Assembly: GCA_030704225.1 (NCBI GenBank)
Contig: CP131915.1
Location: 1,302,001 to 1,366,000, forward strand
DNA length: 64,000 nucleotides
Direction of reading: 5' to 3'
Origin: Kosakonia sp. H02
Lineage (GTDB): Bacteria; Pseudomonadota; Gammaproteobacteria; Enterobacterales; Enterobacteriaceae
In this document: positions 26,813 to 35,570 of the stretch, one piece after another
Numbering within the stretch: the first letter of the stretch is position 1
How the letters are laid out: every line of letters starts with the position of its first letter
Translations under genes and position numbers: made by a program
Notes under the pieces: model-generated
Seen by the model: the letters and a program-made list of their open reading frames with translations, nothing else
Told to the model about the DNA's origin: nothing
Databases searched by the model: none

Positions 26813-27484
26813 CTAAATCCAACCACGTTCTGCAAAAGAAACGTACTCTCCGTGACCAATAACCAGATGATCAAGAACGCGAATGTCCATGAACTGGCAG
26901 CTTTTTATCACGCGTTCCGTGATCAATTTATCCGCTTTACTCGGCTCAGCGTTACCCGAGGGGTGATTATGCGCGAGGATCACGGCGGCTGCATTGACTT
27001 TTAACGCTTCACGTACAATTTCTCGTGGATGCACTTCCACATGATTGATGGTGCCGCTAAAGAGCCGGCAATGTTTAATGATGCGGTTCTGGTTATCCAT
27101 CATGATGACCATAAAGATCTCGCGCTCTTCACTCGACAGCTGGCTTTGCAAAAACTCCCGGGCCAGTTCAGGGCTGAGCAGAGGGCTTTCTTCCACGACG
27201 ATGCGGGCGTTATAAGAACGCCGCGCCAGTTCGCCAATGCCCCGCAGTTGCGCATATTTCGCCACGCCGATACCCGGAATATTTTTAAATTCCTCATAAT
27301 CGGCAGAGAGCAATGTATATAGCGAACCAAACTGTTTCAGCATTTCCCGGGCAACGGTGAGCACACTCTTCCCGCGCGTTCCGGTGCGCAGAAACAGTGC
27401 CAATATCTCAGCATCGGTAAGGGCCTCAATACCTAACTCCAGCATTTTTTCGCGTGGTTTCTGGGGCATAAAAACGATATCCAT
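26813..27484 (-). CDS. radC: RadC family protein (JAB1/MPN-like)
   Basis: A 223-residue protein with a helix-hairpin-helix region (PGIGVAKYAQLRGIGELARR) and a C-terminal JAMM-type domain with intact metal motif EVHPREIV ... AHNHPSGNAEPSKAD. Its biochemical role in enterobacteria is unsettled; the old link to repair and recombination was due to a recG mutation. Start 27484 places AGAGAGGA six bases upstream and matches the family length (222). The frame remains open far upstream, but that is antisense to coaBC and not real. Confidence 0.95.
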   Translation of the reverse strand: MDIVFMPQKPREKMLELGIEALTDAEILALFLRTGTRGKSVLTVAREMLKQFGSLYTLLSADYEEFKNIPGIGVAKYAQLRGIGELARRSYNARIVVEESPLLSPELAREFLQSQLSSEEREIFMVIMMDNQNRIIKHCRLFSGTINHVEVHPREIVREALKVNAAAVILAHNHPSGNAEPSKADKLITERVIKSCQFMDIRVLDHLVIGHGEYVSFAERGWI

Positions 27485-27655
27485 ATCCATTCCTCTCTGT
27501 CTCGCCTTAATGCTGCCACACCCGGCGCATCCCATTCGACTGCGAATTTTCATCCCTGCGTAGCGCCTCGCAAAGTGCCTTGCGGGCAAAAGCACGACAA
27601 CATCAGGATTGTGATAAAATCCCCAGCTTCTGGTGAAATCCAACAGGAAAGAATC

Positions 27656-28870
27656 ATGATCAGTCTGGCGGGTAAAAAAATTGTCCTCGGTGTAAGCGGC
27701 GGAATTGCTGCTTATAAAGCTCCTGAACTGGTGCGCCGTTTGCGCGATCGCGGAGCCGAAGTCCGCGTGGCAATGACCGAGGCCGCCAAAGCCTTTATCA
27801 CCCCGATGAGCCTGCAAGCCGTTTCCGGCTATCCCGTTTCCGACAGCCTGTTGGATCCCGCTGCCGAAGCGGCGATGGGCCATATCGAACTGGGTAAATG
27901 GGCCGATCTGGTGATTTTGGCTCCCGCCACCGCCGACTTGATAGCCCGCGTCGCCGCCGGCATGGCCAACGATTTGGTTTCCACAATTTGCCTCGCTACG
28001 CCGTCGCCTGTCGCGGTGGTACCGGCCATGAACCAGCAGATGTACCGCGCCACCGCCACGCAGCACAATTTGCAGGTGCTGTCTTCTCGAGGCCTGCTGT
28101 TGTGGGGGCCAGACAGCGGTAGCCAGGCCTGTGGCGATATCGGCCCGGGGCGAATGCTCGATCCGCTCACTATTGTTGATATGGCCGCCGAACATTTTTC
28201 GCCGGTCAAAGATCTGCAACATCTGAACATCATGATTACCGCCGGGCCAACCCGTGAGCCGTTGGATCCGGTGCGTTACATCACCAATCTCAGCTCCGGC
28301 AAAATGGGCTTCGCCATTGCCGCCGCCGCCGCAAAACGCGGGGCCAACGTCACGCTGGTTTCCGGCCCGGTGTCGCTGCCAACGCCCGCCTTTGTGCAGC
28401 GCGTGGATGTGACTACCGCACTGGAGATGGAAGCCGCCGTGCAGAGCACAGCACAGCAGCAGCACATTTTTATTGGCTGCGCAGCGGTAGCGGATTACCG
28501 CGCCAGCCAAGTAGCTGATGAAAAGATTAAAAAGCAAGGCGATGAAATCACGATAAAAATGGTCAAAAACCCCGATATCGTGGCAGGTGTTGCGGCACTT
28601 TCTGTAAATCGCCCTTATGTTGTTGGGTTTGCCGCCGAAACAAATAATGTGGAAGAATACGCCCGGCAGAAACGCGCCCGCAAAAACCTCGACCTGATTT
28701 GCGCGAACGATGTTTCGAAATCCAATCAAGGTTTTAACAGCGATAACAACGCATTACACCTTTTCTGGCAGGATGGCGATAAACGTTTACCGCTGGAGCG
28801 CAAAGAGCTTCTGGGACACTTATTACTGGACGAGATTGTTACCCGTTATGATGAAAAAAATCGACGTTAA
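27656..28870 (+). CDS. coaBC: Bifunctional phosphopantothenoylcysteine decarboxylase/synthetase CoaBC
   Basis: A 404-residue FMN enzyme carrying out two consecutive steps of CoA synthesis. The N-terminal decarboxylase half shows VLGVSGGIAAYKAPEL, catalytic His in AAMGHIELG, PAMNQQMY and the flap cysteine SQACGDIGPGRM. The C-terminal synthetase half shows ITAGPTREPLDPVRYI and the conserved KIKK. ATG 27656 is preceded by AGGAAAG; upstream in-frame residues are not conserved. Its last 23 bases overlap dut. Confidence 0.97.
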   Translation: MISLAGKKIVLGVSGGIAAYKAPELVRRLRDRGAEVRVAMTEAAKAFITPMSLQAVSGYPVSDSLLDPAAEAAMGHIELGKWADLVILAPATADLIARVAAGMANDLVSTICLATPSPVAVVPAMNQQMYRATATQHNLQVLSSRGLLLWGPDSGSQACGDIGPGRMLDPLTIVDMAAEHFSPVKDLQHLNIMITAGPTREPLDPVRYITNLSSGKMGFAIAAAAAKRGANVTLVSGPVSLPTPAFVQRVDVTTALEMEAAVQSTAQQQHIFIGCAAVADYRASQVADEKIKKQGDEITIKMVKNPDIVAGVAALSVNRPYVVGFAAETNNVEEYARQKRARKNLDLICANDVSKSNQGFNSDNNALHLFWQDGDKRLPLERKELLGHLLLDEIVTRYDEKNRR

Positions 28871-29306
28871 GATTCTGGACCCTCGCGTGGGTAAGCAGTT
28901 TCCGCTGCCGACCTATGCTACCGCCGGTTCCGCCGGCCTTGACCTGCGCGCCTGTCTTGATGACGCCGTAGCGCTGGCACCAGGCGCAACAACTTTGCTG
29001 CCGACCGGTCTGGCAATCCATATTGCCGATCCAGCGCTTGCCGCCGTGATTTTGCCGCGTTCAGGGCTGGGCCATAAACATGGCGTGGTGCTGGGTAATC
29101 TGGTTGGGCTGATTGATTCAGATTATCAGGGGCAACTGATGGTCTCTGTCTGGAACCGTGGGCAGGACAGCTTTACGATCGTTCCCGGCGAGCGCATCGC
29201 GCAAATGGTCTTTGTACCGGTTGTCCAGGCGGAGTTTAACCTGGTAGAAGATTTCGACGCCACCGAGCGTGGTGAGGGCGGCTTCGGCCATTCAGGGCGT
29301 CAATAA
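28848..29306 (+). CDS. dut: dUTP pyrophosphatase
   Basis: A 152-residue trimeric dUTPase that keeps uracil out of DNA and supplies dUMP for thymidylate synthesis. The five motifs are visible: AGLDLRA, PRSGLGHKHGV, GNLVGLIDSDYQG, GERIAQMV and the C-terminal RGEGGFGHSGR. The ATG at 28848 lies within the end of coaBC, as in E. coli, so the two are coupled. Confidence 0.98.
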   Translation: MMKKIDVKILDPRVGKQFPLPTYATAGSAGLDLRACLDDAVALAPGATTLLPTGLAIHIADPALAAVILPRSGLGHKHGVVLGNLVGLIDSDYQGQLMVSVWNRGQDSFTIVPGERIAQMVFVPVVQAEFNLVEDFDATERGEGGFGHSGRQ

Positions 29307-29353
29307 GCCGCTCTTTTTAACGCATCACACAGCAAAACAACGCGATAACATAA

Positions 29354-29376
29354 CCGCAAACGCACCTCGTTTGCGG
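29354..29376. other. 9-base inverted repeat between dut and slmA
   Basis: CCGCAAACG and CGTTTGCGG flank a 5-base loop. There is no T-run after it on the plus strand, so it is either a weak terminator of coaBC-dut or a control element ahead of slmA. Confidence 0.45.
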
Positions 29377-29430
29377 GTGTTGTGTGGTTGCTCGCCTGAC
29401 AAGTGCTTATTTTCAGGGGTATTTTAGAAC

Positions 29431-30027
29431 ATGGCAGAAAAACAAACTGCGAAAAGGAATCGTCGCGAGGAAATACTTCAGTCTCTGGCGTTAATGCTGG
29501 AATCCAGTGATGGAAGCCAACGCATTACGACGGCGAAACTGGCGGCGTCCGTTGGCGTTTCTGAAGCTGCGCTGTATCGCCATTTTCCCAGCAAAACACG
29601 CATGTTCGATAGCCTGATCGAGTTTATCGAAGATAGCCTGATTACCCGTATCAACCTGATTTTAAAAGACGAAAAAGACACTACCACCCGTCTGCGTCTG
29701 ATTATGCAGCTCATCCTTGGTTTCGGCGAGCGCAATCCGGGTTTGACGCGCATAATGACCGGCCACGCGTTGATGTTCGAACAGGATCGCCTGCAAGGGC
29801 GCATTAACCAGCTGTTTGAGCGTATAGAAGCGCAGCTACGTCAGGTACTGCGTGAGCGCAAGATGCGTGAAGGCGAAAGCTATACAACCGACGAAACACT
29901 GCTGGCAAGCCAGTTACTGGCGTTTTGCGAAGGAATGCTTTCACGCTATGTGCGCAGCGAGTTTAAATACAGCCCAACCGAGGATTTCGATGCCCGCTGG
30001 CCGTTGTTAGCCATGCAACTCCAGTAA
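29431..30027 (+). CDS. slmA: Nucleoid occlusion factor SlmA
   Basis: A 198-residue TetR-fold protein that binds specific chromosomal sites and blocks FtsZ ring assembly over the nucleoid. The helix-turn-helix (TTAKLAASVGVSEAALYRHF) is near residues 33-52 and the rest of the chain matches the E. coli protein at the same length. It is convergent with pyrE. Confidence 0.98.
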   Translation: MAEKQTAKRNRREEILQSLALMLESSDGSQRITTAKLAASVGVSEAALYRHFPSKTRMFDSLIEFIEDSLITRINLILKDEKDTTTRLRLIMQLILGFGERNPGLTRIMTGHALMFEQDRLQGRINQLFERIEAQLRQVLRERKMREGESYTTDETLLASQLLAFCEGMLSRYVRSEFKYSPTEDFDARWPLLAMQLQ

Positions 30028-30119
30028 TACCATATGCAGTCCTTGTGGCTGCATTCGCGCTTCCCCCGCTTACTTTGCAAAATCACGGCGTAATTCCTTA
30101 TATTACAGCGCGTCAATCC

Positions 30120-30150
30120 ACGCCCCGTGCATCCTCACACAGGGCGTAAA
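30120..30150. terminator. Possible terminator between convergent slmA and pyrE
   Basis: ACGCCC and GGGCGT, with an inner GTG/CAC pair, can form a hairpin between the two convergent stops. There is no strong T-run, so this is tentative. Confidence 0.35.
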
Positions 30151-30152
30151 TG

Positions 30153-30794
30153 TTATACGCCGTACTCTTCGCGATAAGCGCGTACAGACGCCAGGAGATC
30201 GGCCATCTCCGGCTTCTCTTCCAGATAACTAATTAAATCATTCAGGGTAATGATTGAAATCACTTTACAGCCGTAGTCGCGTTCCACTTCCTGAATGGCG
30301 GAGATATCAGCACGGCCACGCTCCTGGCGATCCAGTGAAATCATCACACCCGCCAGCGTCGCGCCGTTGGCCTGAATGATTTCCATCGATTCACGAATCG
30401 CCGTACCGGCGGTTATCACGTCGTCCACCAGCATGACACGGCCCTGCAAGGCGCTACCGACCAGATTGCCGCCTTCACCGTGGTCTTTAGCTTCTTTACG
30501 GTTGAAGCAGTACGGCACATCGCGTTCGTGATGCTCCGCCAGCGCTACCGCCGTGGTGGTAGCAATCGGAATCCCTTTGTAGGCCGGGCCAAACAGCAGA
30601 TCAAAATCGATACAGGAATCCACCAGCGCTTCGGCGTAAAAACGGCCTAACAGCGCCAGATCGCGCCCGGTATTAAACAGCCCTGCGTTGAAGAAATAGG
30701 GGCTTTTGCGCCCGGATTTCAGCGTAAATTCGCCGAACTTCAGTACCTGTTTGTTAAGCGCAAATTCAATAAACTGACGCTGATACGCTTTCAT
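30153..30794 (-). CDS. pyrE: Orotate phosphoribosyltransferase
   Basis: A 213-residue enzyme converting orotate and PRPP to OMP in pyrimidine synthesis. The PRPP motif RVMLVDDVITAGTAIRES and the flexible-loop region KEAKDHGEGG are intact. ATG 30794 (MKAYQRQF) gives the E. coli length. It follows rph across an intrinsic-terminator attenuator, so its expression should rise when UTP is low. Confidence 0.98.
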   Translation of the reverse strand: MKAYQRQFIEFALNKQVLKFGEFTLKSGRKSPYFFNAGLFNTGRDLALLGRFYAEALVDSCIDFDLLFGPAYKGIPIATTTAVALAEHHERDVPYCFNRKEAKDHGEGGNLVGSALQGRVMLVDDVITAGTAIRESMEIIQANGATLAGVMISLDRQERGRADISAIQEVERDYGCKVISIITLNDLISYLEEKPEMADLLASVRAYREEYGV

Positions 30795-30825
30795 GGATTC
30801 GCTCCTCATCTCACTTTTTACAGAC

Positions 30826-30850
30826 AACAAAAAGGGCGACATCGTCGCCC
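30826..30850 (-). promoter_or_regulatory. pyrE attenuator terminator
   Basis: GGGCGA and TCGCCC pair around CATCG and are followed on the minus strand by TTTTTGTT, 8 bases past the rph stop. This is the UTP-sensitive attenuator of the rph-pyrE operon, where ribosomes translating the end of rph prevent the hairpin. Confidence 0.88.
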
Positions 30851-30857
30851 TTAATAA

Positions 30858-31574
30858 TTAACTCGCCAGCGCCGCTTTCTGCGCCGCGATAATCGATTCA
30901 ATCCCCCCTCTGGCTAACGCCAACAGGGTGAGTAGCTCTTCATGGGAGAAGGGCTCGCCTTCCGCGGTACCCTGAACTTCAATCATGCGACCATCTTCGG
31001 TCATTACTACGTTCATGTCGGTTTCCGCTGCGGAATCTTCCACATATTCAAGGTCACACACCGCTTCGCCGTTAACAATGCCGACGGACACCGCCGCAAC
31101 CATCCCTTTCATTGGGTTAGTTTTCAGTTTTCCGGCGGCGACCAGTTTGTTCAGTGCATCGGCCAATGCGACACATGCACCAGTAATCGACGCGGTACGG
31201 GTACCACCATCGGCCTGGATAACGTCACAGTCGAGGGTAATGGTGAATTCACCGAGCGCATTCAAATCGACTGCGGCGCGCAGCGCACGGGCGATCAGGC
31301 GCTGGATTTCCATGGTGCGGCCGCCCTGCTTCCCTTTCGCAGCTTCACGCGCGTTACGGGTATGAGTAGAACGCGGCAGCATGCCATATTCGGCGGTGAT
31401 CCAGCCCTGGCCCTGACCTTTCAGAAAACGCGGAACGCCTTCTTCAATGGAGGCGGTGCACAGAACTTTGGTATCACCAAATTCAACCAGCACGGAGCCT
31501 TCTGCGTGTTTTGTGTAGTTACGGGTCAGGGTGACGGGGCGCACTTGAGTGGCGCTACGGCCTGCTGGACGCAT
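30858..31574 (-). CDS. rph: Ribonuclease PH
   Basis: A 238-residue phosphorolytic 3'-5' exoribonuclease that trims tRNA 3' ends. Starts MRPAGRSATQVRPVTLTR; the central GGRTMEIQRLIARALRAAVD and DGGTRTASITGA are typical. The frame is full length to QKAALAS, so it does not carry the K-12 rph-1 frameshift that lowers pyrE expression. Translation close to the pyrE attenuator is part of pyrE control. Confidence 0.98.
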   Translation of the reverse strand: MRPAGRSATQVRPVTLTRNYTKHAEGSVLVEFGDTKVLCTASIEEGVPRFLKGQGQGWITAEYGMLPRSTHTRNAREAAKGKQGGRTMEIQRLIARALRAAVDLNALGEFTITLDCDVIQADGGTRTASITGACVALADALNKLVAAGKLKTNPMKGMVAAVSVGIVNGEAVCDLEYVEDSAAETDMNVVMTEDGRMIEVQGTAEGEPFSHEELLTLLALARGGIESIIAAQKAALAS

Positions 31575-31610
31575 GATGATTTCTCCGGGCTGTTACGAAT
31601 GTGGCTGCGC

Positions 31611-31639
31611 ATTATACTGGCTTACCGAGGTTATGCCTA
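31611..31639 (-). promoter_or_regulatory. Likely rph-pyrE promoter
   Basis: On the minus strand TAGGCA and TATAAT are 17 bases apart, 37 bases upstream of the rph start. A divergent TATAAT at 31661-31666 on the plus strand probably belongs to yicC. Confidence 0.5.
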
Positions 31640-31698
31640 TCCTGATAAGGCCATGAAAGCTATAATCCCCGCATCTCTCTTTAAAAACGGGAACGTCT

Positions 31699-32562
31699 AT
31701 GATCCGCAGTATGACCGCCTACGCCCGGCGTGAAATCAAGGGTGAATGGGGCTCCGCCTCCTGGGAACTGCGCTCGGTTAACCAGCGATATCTGGAAACA
31801 TATTTCCGCCTGCCGGAACAATTCCGCAGTCTCGAACCGGTTGTCCGTGAACGTCTTCGTACCCGTCTGACACGTGGCAAAGTCGAATGTAACCTGCGTT
31901 TTGAACCGGACTCGAGTGCACAAGGTGAACTGATTCTTAATGAAAAACTGGCGAAACAGCTGGTTACTGCCGCGAACTGGGTCAAAATGCAGAGCGACGA
32001 AGGGGAGATTAACCCAGTCGATATCCTGCGCTGGCCGGGCGTTATGGCTGCCCAGGAGCAGGATCTGGACGCGATCGCCGCGCAAATTCTTGCCGCACTG
32101 GATGGCGCGCTGGACGACTTTATCGTCGCCCGTGAGACCGAAGGCCAGGCGCTGAAAGCGCTGATCGAACAGCGTCTCGAAGGTGTCAGCGGCGAAGTCA
32201 GCAAGGTTCGTGCGCATATGCCGGAAATCCTGCAATGGCAGCGTGAGCGCCTGGTCGCCAAACTGGAAGACGCGCAAGTGCAACTGGAAAACAACCGACT
32301 CGAGCAGGAACTGGTGCTAATGGCGCAGCGAATCGACGTTGCCGAAGAGCTGGACCGACTCGAAGCGCATGTTAAAGAGACTTACAACATCCTGAAGAAG
32401 AAGGAAGCGGTCGGTCGCCGTCTCGACTTTATGATGCAGGAGTTCAACCGCGAGTCGAACACGCTGGCCTCCAAGTCTATTAACGCTGAAGTGACCAACT
32501 CCGCTATCGAACTGAAAGTGCTGATCGAGCAAATGCGCGAGCAGATCCAGAATATCGAGTAA
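31699..32562 (+). CDS. yicC: YicC family endoribonuclease
   Basis: A 287-residue protein of the YicC/YloC family, for which endoribonuclease activity (including on the sRNA RyhB) has been reported in E. coli. Diagnostic segments are MIRSMTAYARREIKGEWG, EQELVLMAQRIDVAEELDRL and DFMMQEFNRESNTLASKS. It is divergent from rph and followed by a clear terminator. Confidence 0.95.
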   Translation: MIRSMTAYARREIKGEWGSASWELRSVNQRYLETYFRLPEQFRSLEPVVRERLRTRLTRGKVECNLRFEPDSSAQGELILNEKLAKQLVTAANWVKMQSDEGEINPVDILRWPGVMAAQEQDLDAIAAQILAALDGALDDFIVARETEGQALKALIEQRLEGVSGEVSKVRAHMPEILQWQRERLVAKLEDAQVQLENNRLEQELVLMAQRIDVAEELDRLEAHVKETYNILKKKEAVGRRLDFMMQEFNRESNTLASKSINAEVTNSAIELKVLIEQMREQIQNIE

Positions 32563-32601
32563 CGCTTCATACTGTCGCACTGCGTTGCAGAACGCCCCGC
32601 C

Positions 32602-32625
32602 AAGCCCGCTAACCACGGGCTTTTT
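32602..32625 (+). terminator. Intrinsic terminator of yicC
   Basis: AAGCCCG and CGGGCTT pair around a 7-base loop and run into TTTTT, 40 bases after the yicC stop. Confidence 0.85.
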
Positions 32626-33149
32626 ACTATATTGTCGTCATCGCACAGGATTGCGTGAAATCATACGCAAGCTTGCGCCCGGCGCCGTCTTCATCAGCGG
32701 ATAATTTCTTGCAACACAATTAAGTCCGTGAAATGAAAAGTGGGCACGATGAGTATCCTGAAAAGAGGAAGCCCGACAATATAAAAAACACCTGCGAGTA
32801 ATTGACCCGGTATATATATCCTTTATTATTTCGCTGGTATTTATATAGTTAACAGACCCAAAACGATCCACAACAGCACATAAACGCCGTAATTTTTCGC
32901 CGTTAAAAACGTAAGAAAAAATAACATCCCTACGCACATAACATCAATTAACTAACTGATAATAATTAAAAAAACTCAGATCGTGGAGAAAAAATAGCGA
33001 CAATAACAATACGGTTGTTAACCAATATATTAGTACCAGGAGAAAATTTATTACTGATTGCCAGCAGAATAGCCGCCTATTTATATCGACACCATTTGAA
33101 TGCTACCTCCATAGAGGTAGGTGATTTAATTTCTCGATAAGGGTTTGTT
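32626..33149. other. AT-rich intergenic region upstream of the chemotaxis receptor
   Basis: About 520 bases without a convincing gene; short frames here have no recognisable composition or start site. It is markedly AT-rich compared with its flanks. Within it I see a perfect inverted repeat, CTACCTC/GAGGTAG with a 4-base spacer at 33103-33120, thirty bases before the receptor start. No flagellar sigma-28 promoter with proper spacing was found. Confidence 0.5.
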
Positions 33150-34688
33150 ATGACTATCAGGCGCGTTTCTTTCTTATTATTTGCAATACTGATTGGCATT
33201 TTTCTTGTGAGTTCCGCTACTAATTTGTGGCGACTCACGCAAAGCAACCGCACGTTAGACAATACGAATAACGAGCTAAACGTGATTCTTTATGTGATAG
33301 ACCCGATCAACCACAGCCGCACTGTGCGCGTAGTGCTGCGCGAAGCCATATCCCATGCACACAAGGGCGACATGCAAGCGGCACGGGCGGCTATTGAAAA
33401 AGCTGAAATCACCTTACAAAAAGGCGTGGGAGCTTTTAATAATTATCTATCCGCCCCGCATTATCCTGGTGAGAGTAAATTCGAACCGGGGTATCGCGCA
33501 GCGTGGAAAGAATATTACGACAAAGGCTTATTCCCCTTGTTACAAGCGGCGAAAGCCAACGATTTTGTACAGTTCGAATCGCTGGTAGGCGACACCTTAC
33601 CTAAGCTTGATCACGATTTTGAAGTCGCGCTGGATAAGCTGTTAGCGTTTCGTAATATCTACGCAGATAAACGTAACCAGGAGGCGCAGCAGCATTTCAC
33701 TAGCAGCGTTATTAATGTGGTCGCTTTCACTGTACTGTTTGTCTTAATTGTTGCTTTGGTGTTTGTCGCAATTCGCCGTCGTCTCTTAACCCCGTTAGCT
33801 ATCGCACATAATGAGTGTTCGCGCATCGCAGCAGGCGAATTGCATAATCCGATCAACGCCACGGCGGGAGACGAAATCAGCGACATGCTTCGCGCTATCG
33901 AATCCATGCGCGTATCGCTGGTAGACATCATCCACAAAGTGAAATCTTCAAGTGATCATGTGTCGCATTCAGCACAGGAAATCGACGCGGGAAATACTGA
34001 CCTCTCATCACGCACAGAGCAACAAGCGGCGTCATTGGGGCAGACCGCTGCGAGTCTGGAAGAAATCACCTCCACTGTTAAGAAAACGTCCGAGAATTCA
34101 CAATACGCCACACGCCTGGCGGAAGAGATGCGCACAGCCGCGTTAACGAGCGATCAAACTATGCAACAGGCCATGACTTCGATGCGAGATATCGAAACCA
34201 GCTCTGGCAAGGTGAGCGATATTATCGGAGTCATTGAGGGAATCGCGTTTCAGACCAATATTCTTGCCCTTAACGCAGCGGTAGAAGCCGCCCGCGCCGG
34301 TGAGCAAGGGCGCGGTTTTGCAGTTGTAGCCAGCGAGGTACGCAATCTGGCGCAGCGTTGTGCTGTTGCGGCGAAAGAGATTGCCGCATTACTGGAGAAA
34401 GCACGGGAAGAAGTGCTAACCGGCGGCGAGCATGTAATGCACGCAGGTGAGAGCATGAAACAGATTATTACCACTGTTAGCCACGTTTCTGAGCTTATGA
34501 AAGAAATTGCGGTTGCGACAGGTGAACAAAGTATTGGTATCGATCAAATAAATGCAGCTATCGCGCAGATTGACACAGTCACCCAACAGAATGCCGCGCT
34601 AGTTGAAGAGTCATCCACCGAGGCGCGGGTGCTCAATGAGCAATCCATAATGTTGGCTAACACCGTCTCCCTTTTCCGTTTAGCTTAA
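33150..34688 (+). CDS. Methyl-accepting chemotaxis protein (Tar-type receptor)
   Basis: A 512-residue transmembrane chemoreceptor. It has a first membrane segment (residues 7-24), a periplasmic helical ligand domain of the TarH type (to about 186), a second membrane segment (187-208), a HAMP domain (about 209-265) and a cytoplasmic signalling domain whose hairpin tip is intact (FQTNILALNAAVEAARAGEQ, EVRNLAQRCAVAAKEI). It ends SLFRLA, without the NWETF-type pentapeptide that tethers CheR/CheB in Tar and Tsr, so it would rely on other receptors for efficient methylation. The ligand is unknown. Located between yicC and yicG, where E. coli K-12 has dinD; no other motility gene is nearby. Confidence 0.93.
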   Translation: MTIRRVSFLLFAILIGIFLVSSATNLWRLTQSNRTLDNTNNELNVILYVIDPINHSRTVRVVLREAISHAHKGDMQAARAAIEKAEITLQKGVGAFNNYLSAPHYPGESKFEPGYRAAWKEYYDKGLFPLLQAAKANDFVQFESLVGDTLPKLDHDFEVALDKLLAFRNIYADKRNQEAQQHFTSSVINVVAFTVLFVLIVALVFVAIRRRLLTPLAIAHNECSRIAAGELHNPINATAGDEISDMLRAIESMRVSLVDIIHKVKSSSDHVSHSAQEIDAGNTDLSSRTEQQAASLGQTAASLEEITSTVKKTSENSQYATRLAEEMRTAALTSDQTMQQAMTSMRDIETSSGKVSDIIGVIEGIAFQTNILALNAAVEAARAGEQGRGFAVVASEVRNLAQRCAVAAKEIAALLEKAREEVLTGGEHVMHAGESMKQIITTVSHVSELMKEIAVATGEQSIGIDQINAAIAQIDTVTQQNAALVEESSTEARVLNEQSIMLANTVSLFRLA

Positions 34689-34696
34689 TATCTCCC

Positions 34697-34730
34697 GCAC
34701 GCGCTGCCGCTGCTTGCCGCTGGCGCGTGC
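34697..34730 (+). terminator. Hairpin after the chemotaxis receptor gene
   Basis: GCACGCGC and GCGCGTGC form an 8-base stem starting 9 bases after the stop; the loop can fold further on TGCCGC repeats. No T-run follows, so it may be a rho-type or processing structure. Confidence 0.45.
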
Positions 34731-34952
34731 ACACATATCTCATGAGCTTATCGCTGATATTTAACAAACAACTCCCGAACATCGATTCAGATCTTCGCGG
34801 CTTTAAAAGGGAAAAATTTGCTGACCAATCTTTCTTCATGCTACGGCCAACAAATTAGATAAACTAATCCGAAACACCTCTCCTTAGAAAAACTCAATCG
34901 TCCCGCTGCCGCGTAATCGTTACCCTGCCGCATCTACATCACGGAGGCGGGC

Positions 34953-35570
34953 ATGCTGCTACACATTCTTTATCTTATCGGTATCACCGCCGAAGCGATG
35001 ACCGGTGCACTGGCAGCTGGCCGTCGCCGGATGGACACCTTTGGCGTCATTATCATTGCCACCGCCACGGCACTCGGCGGCGGTTCGGTACGCGATATCC
35101 TGCTGGGCCACTATCCGCTCGGCTGGGTGAAGCACCCGGAATACGTCATCATTGTTGCCATCGCCGCAGTGCTGACGACTATCTTCGCACCAGTGATGCC
35201 GCATCTGCGCCGCCTGTTTCTCATACTTGATGCCCTTGGTCTGGTTGTTTTCTCTATTATCGGTGCACAAACCGCGCTTGATATGGGCGAAGGCCCGGTG
35301 ATCGCCGTGATTGCCGCTGTCGTCACCGGGGTTTTTGGCGGTGTGCTGCGCGATATGTTCTGTAAACGTATTCCTCTGGTATTCCAGAAAGAGCTCTACG
35401 CCGGGATCGCGTTTGCTGCCGCCGTGGTTTATATCGCGCTGGGCCATGTCATTACCAGCCACGATACCGTCGTGATTACCACGCTGCTGTTTGGTTTCAC
35501 GACCCGCCTGCTGGCCATTCGCTGGAAGCTGGGCTTGCCGGTGTTTCACTACAAACATAGCGCTCACTGA
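34953..35570 (+). CDS. yicG: TRIC cation channel family protein YicG
   Basis: A 205-residue inner-membrane protein with seven hydrophobic segments made of two repeated halves (GGGSVRDILLG and GGVLRDMFCK are the repeat signatures). The family (UPF0126) is related to TRIC channels; the substrate is not established for this member. Converges on ligB with a 7-base overlap of the two coding ends. Confidence 0.93.
   Translation: MLLHILYLIGITAEAMTGALAAGRRRMDTFGVIIIATATALGGGSVRDILLGHYPLGWVKHPEYVIIVAIAAVLTTIFAPVMPHLRRLFLILDALGLVVFSIIGAQTALDMGEGPVIAVIAAVVTGVFGGVLRDMFCKRIPLVFQKELYAGIAFAAAVVYIALGHVITSHDTVVITTLLFGFTTRLLAIRWKLGLPVFHYKHSAH

Noticed and set aside
27491..28729. Upstream open extension of the radC frame (to over 600 residues)
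   Set aside because: It is antisense to coaBC, has no family similarity, and radC has a well-placed start with ribosome site at 27484.
32638..32937. 99-codon frame after yicC on the minus strand
   Set aside because: No ribosome site, no recognisable motif, and it lies in AT-rich spacer overlapping the end of the yicC terminator area.
33114..33140. Flagellar sigma-28 promoter (CTCGATAA) for the chemoreceptor
   Set aside because: Only 6 of 8 bases match the -10, no TAAA at the right distance, and it would lie 9 bases from the ATG.
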